From contig JAOWCC010001634.1 of the NCBI GenBank assembly GCA_030867875.1, forward strand, positions 131,788,807 through 131,852,806: a stretch of 64,000 nt of DNA, read 5' to 3'. This document shows, piece after piece, positions 60,477-64,000 of the stretch (within the stretch, counting starts at the first letter, position 1; every line of letters begins with the position of its first letter). The notes under the pieces are model-generated. The model was given only the letters and a program-made list of their open reading frames with translations. It ran no database searches and was not told the DNA's origin. This DNA is from Actinernus sp. WN-2022 (taxonomy: Eukaryota; Cnidaria; Anthozoa; Actiniaria; Actinernidae). The position numbers and the translations under genes were made by a program.

Positions 60477-60668
60477 TAGACTGCGAACAGTCCCTTTATT
60501 TTTCTTGGTCTCTTGTAATTGTTGCGAAAAACTCGAAAAACGATGTCCCCCAGCCCTCCTACCCTACGGGAAATTCGTTCGCGCCCAATCCGCGCTCGGC
60601 CAATACATCGTTTTTCGAGTTTTTCGTGACTAGAGACCAAGAAAAATAAAGGGACTGTTCGCAGTCTA
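60477..60668. mobile_element. 192-bp inverted-repeat element, TAGACTGCG ends
   Basis: Arms TAGACTGCGAACAGTCCCTT and inverse, with inner pairing of TCGAAAAACGATGT. GTAAGGTAA flanks both sides, offset by one base on the right. Confidence 0.75.
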
Positions 60669-60706
60669 CGTAAGGTAACCTTTTTCTCCAATAATTTATA
60701 GATCTG

Positions 60707-60843
60707 GGCCGGGTTGTTCGAAGCAAGGTTAACTTTAACACTAGGTTAGCGCTAAATCTGTAATTGCAATCTGTACAGTTTAACCCAGAGTTAACGATTT
60801 AACCCAGGGTTAGCGCTGAACCTTGCTTCGAACAACCGGGCCC
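60707..60843. mobile_element. 137-bp MITE, GGGCCGGGTTGTTCGAAGCA ends
   Basis: Left GGGCCGGGTTGTTCGAAGCA, right TGCTTCGAACAACCGGGCCC. Inside are inverted and direct repeats of GGTTAGCGCTAA type. I recognise this end type as common in invertebrate genomes but cannot name the superfamily from it. Confidence 0.8.
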
Positions 60844-61165
60844 TGATGAATTGAACTCTAAAGGAGCTGAGGTGAATCGTATCCTGCGTCAGTTTTCCAA
60901 GGAATCTCATTGGAACGTAATAGACCGGCCATGCAAACATTAGCTCAAAACATTTAAATGCTAGCGGTTTACATTTAAACAAAGAAGGAGTTATTAAATT
61001 AATGTCTCAGAACATTTCAACGTATATTAGTAACAATTGATTGGTTGCCGATGAAGTCATAGCAGCTAGTGGGTCCCGTACATTACAGTCATGAAAATGA
61101 TCTCCATATCCCACCGATACCAACCGCAGTGATTCTAATTCTCATTTGCCTACCACTAGGGGATT

Positions 61166-62445
61166 TCAATCAATCAATCAATCAATCAATCAACAACTTT
61201 ATTAACGTGTCTAAAAACTTCTAGCGCACCACAAGTGGTGTACTAATCGGGGACACCTAAATATAATATATATGTATATATAAAAAATCTGCACAATACA
61301 AATATACATAGAATATGATTGGATATGTTATGTAAATACTTTAAACATGAAATTGCTAAAATAGGAGAATACTCCTTATGATATCCTACTGTTAAAAGAT
61401 AATAATAGTAATTATAATAATGGATAGATCCGTGTCATAAATAATAAATAATTCACATATTGCAGAGGAAGCAACTGGGTGGGCATACCTTCTCTACAAG
61501 TACTGCCAGATTCTGCTTTCTTATGTTTTTCTTAAAAGAGGTAAGCGTTGTATAGTTTCTGGATGCTGAAGGGAGTTTACCCCATAAAAAAGGTCCATAG
61601 TATCGCAAGGAGTGTTTACCAAACTTTATAGTGCTAATCCTAGGTAGTACAAAGTCCGCATTCCTTAAATTGTAACTACTACTACTGGTAACAAATATTT
61701 CTAAAATGTTGTTTGGTAACAGCTTGTTTTTGACCTTGAACATAAAAATAGCAATGTCATGTAGACGTCTATTATATAAATTAGACATTTTAGCTCTAAC
61801 TAATAGTTCGCTATATGTGGTGCTCCAGTCATTATATACCGCCCTGAGGCCTCTCTCATTGATTTTTTCAAGTTTGTTACTATCAGACTTCCTACAAAAA
61901 TGCCATGTTAGTCCGCAGTATGTAAGATAAGGGAGGATGGCAGCTGTGTAGATCCTTAGTTTTGCCTTAACCGGGATTAACTTGCGCAGGCGCATCAGCA
62001 CTCCTACCCGCGAACTTGCCTTCTTGCACATAATTGAGATGTGCTCGGAGAAAGTTAGATTCCGATCGATAGTAACACCAAGCAACTTTAGTTCGTCCGT
62101 TGCCTTGATTGTCATCCCATCTATCTCCATATCCAGCTCATGTGTATCTTGTTTGGATATGATCATTGTTTGGTATTTTGTGAGATTTCCTTCCAAGAAG
62201 TTCTCCTTGTACCACTCAGAGGTATTTTTCCCGTCCGTGTTTACTTCCAATATAGCTTGCTCCGGTTTTTCGTGAGAAAAGTACAGCTGATGGTCGTCAG
62301 CATATGCTGACAGCTGACATTTCCGGTCCACGTAGAATATATCATTCTGGTATATATTCCAGAGTAGTGGTCCCAACGATGATCCTTGCGGACAGCCTCT
62401 AGTGACATCCTCCCACCTGCTTGTGACGTGACCATTTAAAATGGC
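61166..62445 (-). mobile_element. LINE 3' half with intact RT frame and (TTGA)n tail
   Basis: On the minus strand a 339-residue open frame (62472-61453) reads NGHVTSRWEDVTRGCPQGSS, YADDHQLYF, LLGVTIDRNLTFSEHISIMC, LPYLTYCGLTWHF and FGKHSLRYYGPFLWGKLPS. This is the RT from the catalytic region to the C-terminus with no stop or shift, so the copy is young. A short 3' UTR with AATAAAG ends in a (TTGA)n tract at 61167-61195. 5' of the catalytic region the sequence breaks off at about 62445. Confidence 0.9.
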
Positions 62446-62890
62446 TTCTCTAAACATCGCCAGTCTTACCAAACATATTAATGAGTTAAGGGTTCTAATG
62501 GATAATCAAACACTTGATATTTTAGCAATAAATGAATCAAGACTAGACAGCTCTGTTTTAACCAGTGAAGTTTCGAACCCGGGTTACGATCTAATTCGTA
62601 GAGATCGCATCACTAATGGTCGGAACGGCGGTGGAGTTGCCATTTATATTCGGTCTAATATAAATTATCTTACCAGGGAAGATCTCAATTTAGTTGATCT
62701 GGAAAATTTATGTATTGAAATACGCAAACCTAGATCAAAGTATTTCGTTATCGTTAGTTTCTACAGACCTTCTTCTATTAAAGAAGGAGATATTTAATTA
62801 TTTTGAACAGTTGATCGAAAAACTCGACCTTGAAAACAAAGAGTTTTTTATTCTTGGCGATTTTAATTGCGATCTGTCACCTGATTGAAA
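62441..62890 (+). mobile_element. LINE endonuclease fragment, opposite strand to the adjoining RT
   Basis: Reads MASLNIASLTKHINELRVLM, LDILAINESRLDSSV, GGGVAIYIRSNINYL and, after a frameshift near 62785, FFILGDFNCDLSPD. These are the N-terminal, substrate and GDFN motifs of the apurinic-type endonuclease of LINE ORF2. It begins where the minus-strand RT ends, as in a 5' inversion of a single insertion. Confidence 0.85.
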
Positions 62891-64000
62891 AAATCAAAAT
62901 AACTTGCATACCAAATAGTCCAGGCATTTTATGGCAAAAAATTGGTCAACCTGTGACTACTTGCAAAAGAAGGTATTTCAACGGATTTTTACTCAGAAAC
63001 ATGACCTCTACGAATAGCGCAAGATGGAAACGAGGCGGGATGAAGATTATAATCCAAAAACGCATATAGAGGGTCAGACAATGATCTATCAAACAGGATG
63101 CAAAACTTTAACCATTCCTTAAATGACATTATGTGTATTGTCAAAAGCATTATTTTCATGGATATTTCGTATTTTTGTGATATAATCCCATGTATATAAA
63201 AGTAGAAAAAATGGTGGCCCTGATTAAGTTGGAAGGCCGACTAAGCTTTTCTGAAGTTTTATTTACCCAGAACACCTGCTATGTTTTTGTTATCCGTTCT
63301 AATAGTGTTTGGAATTTTACAGGGTATGATAACTTGATCTTGATATCTAAAAAAAAAAAACATCACTCCCCAGACCAGCTGGTCGTCCCGGCTGGTCGTA
63401 CACTAGTATCTGCATGTGCTTTTATTATTTTTTGGTGACTGATATGATTTAAATACTTTATGTTAGGGTTAGAAAATTAAAACAATTGTAAACAGCTTGG
63501 CGGACTCATTCAACATTTTCTTGGCCCTCTACCAAAGCCGCTCACCACCTCAAATTTAAGGGTTATACAATGTTTGGGAGCAAAGTTACAGATCGCGAAA
63601 GTCGCGATTTTTTACAGACGTTTGTATGGCGGACGTGCAACGTTGCCCGTTGGTCATACAAATGTCTGTTAAAATAAATCCGAATTCGCGGTATTATATC
63701 TTCGCTCCTGGGGATTTGTCTAGTTTTGAGGTGTTTTTACAGCAGTAAACGGCTTTTTTTAGAATTCAAAGAAATCGACTACTTGTAAAATAACCGTGAT
63801 ATGGGCGAATTACTCGCATCAGTCAGACAGAAACACACTGGCACCTTTGCTGTTCACGAGTCTGATGTGTTCATTTCATTTCGTCGCGTTTCACTGTCGG
63901 ATCGTTGTACACGCAACTGACAAAATTGGCTTGAGAGTTGAGAGGCCTTGGAGAGTTTTATGCCTTGGTAAGTCCAAGTACTTCCAAGTTATGTACAGTA
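62891..64000. other. Window end, no gene recognised
   Basis: The LINE endonuclease similarity fades after about 62890. An imperfect inverted repeat spans about 63577-63711 (GAGCAAAGTTACAGATCGCG against its inverse). Nothing else is recognisable. Confidence 0.4.

Noticed and set aside
62441..62472. A bidirectional promoter between the two facing LINE frames
   Set aside because: Both frames are parts of LINE ORF2 broken at the junction; neither starts at a natural gene start.

Overview
This is a window of an animal nuclear genome, most likely an anthozoan cnidarian and probably a stony coral. The assignment is inference. It rests on split genes with GT-AG introns, metazoan protein families, low gene density, and a very heavy load of short inverted-repeat elements of kinds I associate with coral genomes. 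No sequence in the window fixes the species.

Three protein-coding loci are well supported. (1) Positions 6036-32035 (+) hold the last 14 exons of a glutamine:fructose-6-phosphate aminotransferase gene (GFPT/GFAT). They cover the linker and the whole isomerase half to the stop codon; the glutaminase half lies upstream of the window. The splice phases of all 14 exons agree and give 454 residues. (2) Positions 40971-41807 (-) hold an intronless TspanC8-type tetraspanin of 278 residues. (3) Positions 57055-57700 (+) hold a histamine N-methyltransferase-like coding exon with a frameshift. Weaker candidates are a two-exon 78-residue gene at 46758-47453 (-), a possible first exon facing it at 48086 (+), and an orphan exon at 56636-56741 (+).

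Mobile DNA makes up most of the rest. Positions 1-6035 are GFPT intron with two copies of a palindromic element, one of them interrupted by another insertion. The GFPT introns (6-32 kb) carry a SINE, a family with TIRs beginning GGCTAAAGTG (9.5, 24.2 and 25.2-26.4 kb), a pogo-like element (19-20 kb), a 2-kb long-TIR element built of 60-bp repeats (21.4-23.5 kb), an exact fold-back element (28.3 kb), a nested palindrome (29.4-30 kb) and a hAT-like element (30.3-31.1 kb). The 34-47 kb stretch has MITEs, hairpins and tandem repeats around the tetraspanin. The 48-55 kb stretch has two degenerate LINEs in opposite orientations; the second is interrupted by two precisely bounded DNA elements, one of which carries a RecQ-like helicase fragment. 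The 61-63 kb stretch has a LINE reverse transcriptase on one strand meeting a LINE endonuclease on the other.

The strongest observations are these. A 1.2-kb element is inserted at the 5' splice site after a GFPT exon, and its 9-bp target duplication creates a second copy of the splice donor. A tandem array of degenerate copies of the tetraspanin's own C-terminal coding sequence lies just past its stop codon. A 9-bp-duplication element carrying a helicase fragment is inserted inside the YADD catalytic motif of a LINE. A 107-bp insertion with a hammerhead-ribozyme-like core is flanked by a 12-bp duplication. Several otherwise distinct inverted-repeat families all made 9-bp target duplications, which points to one Mutator-like machinery.
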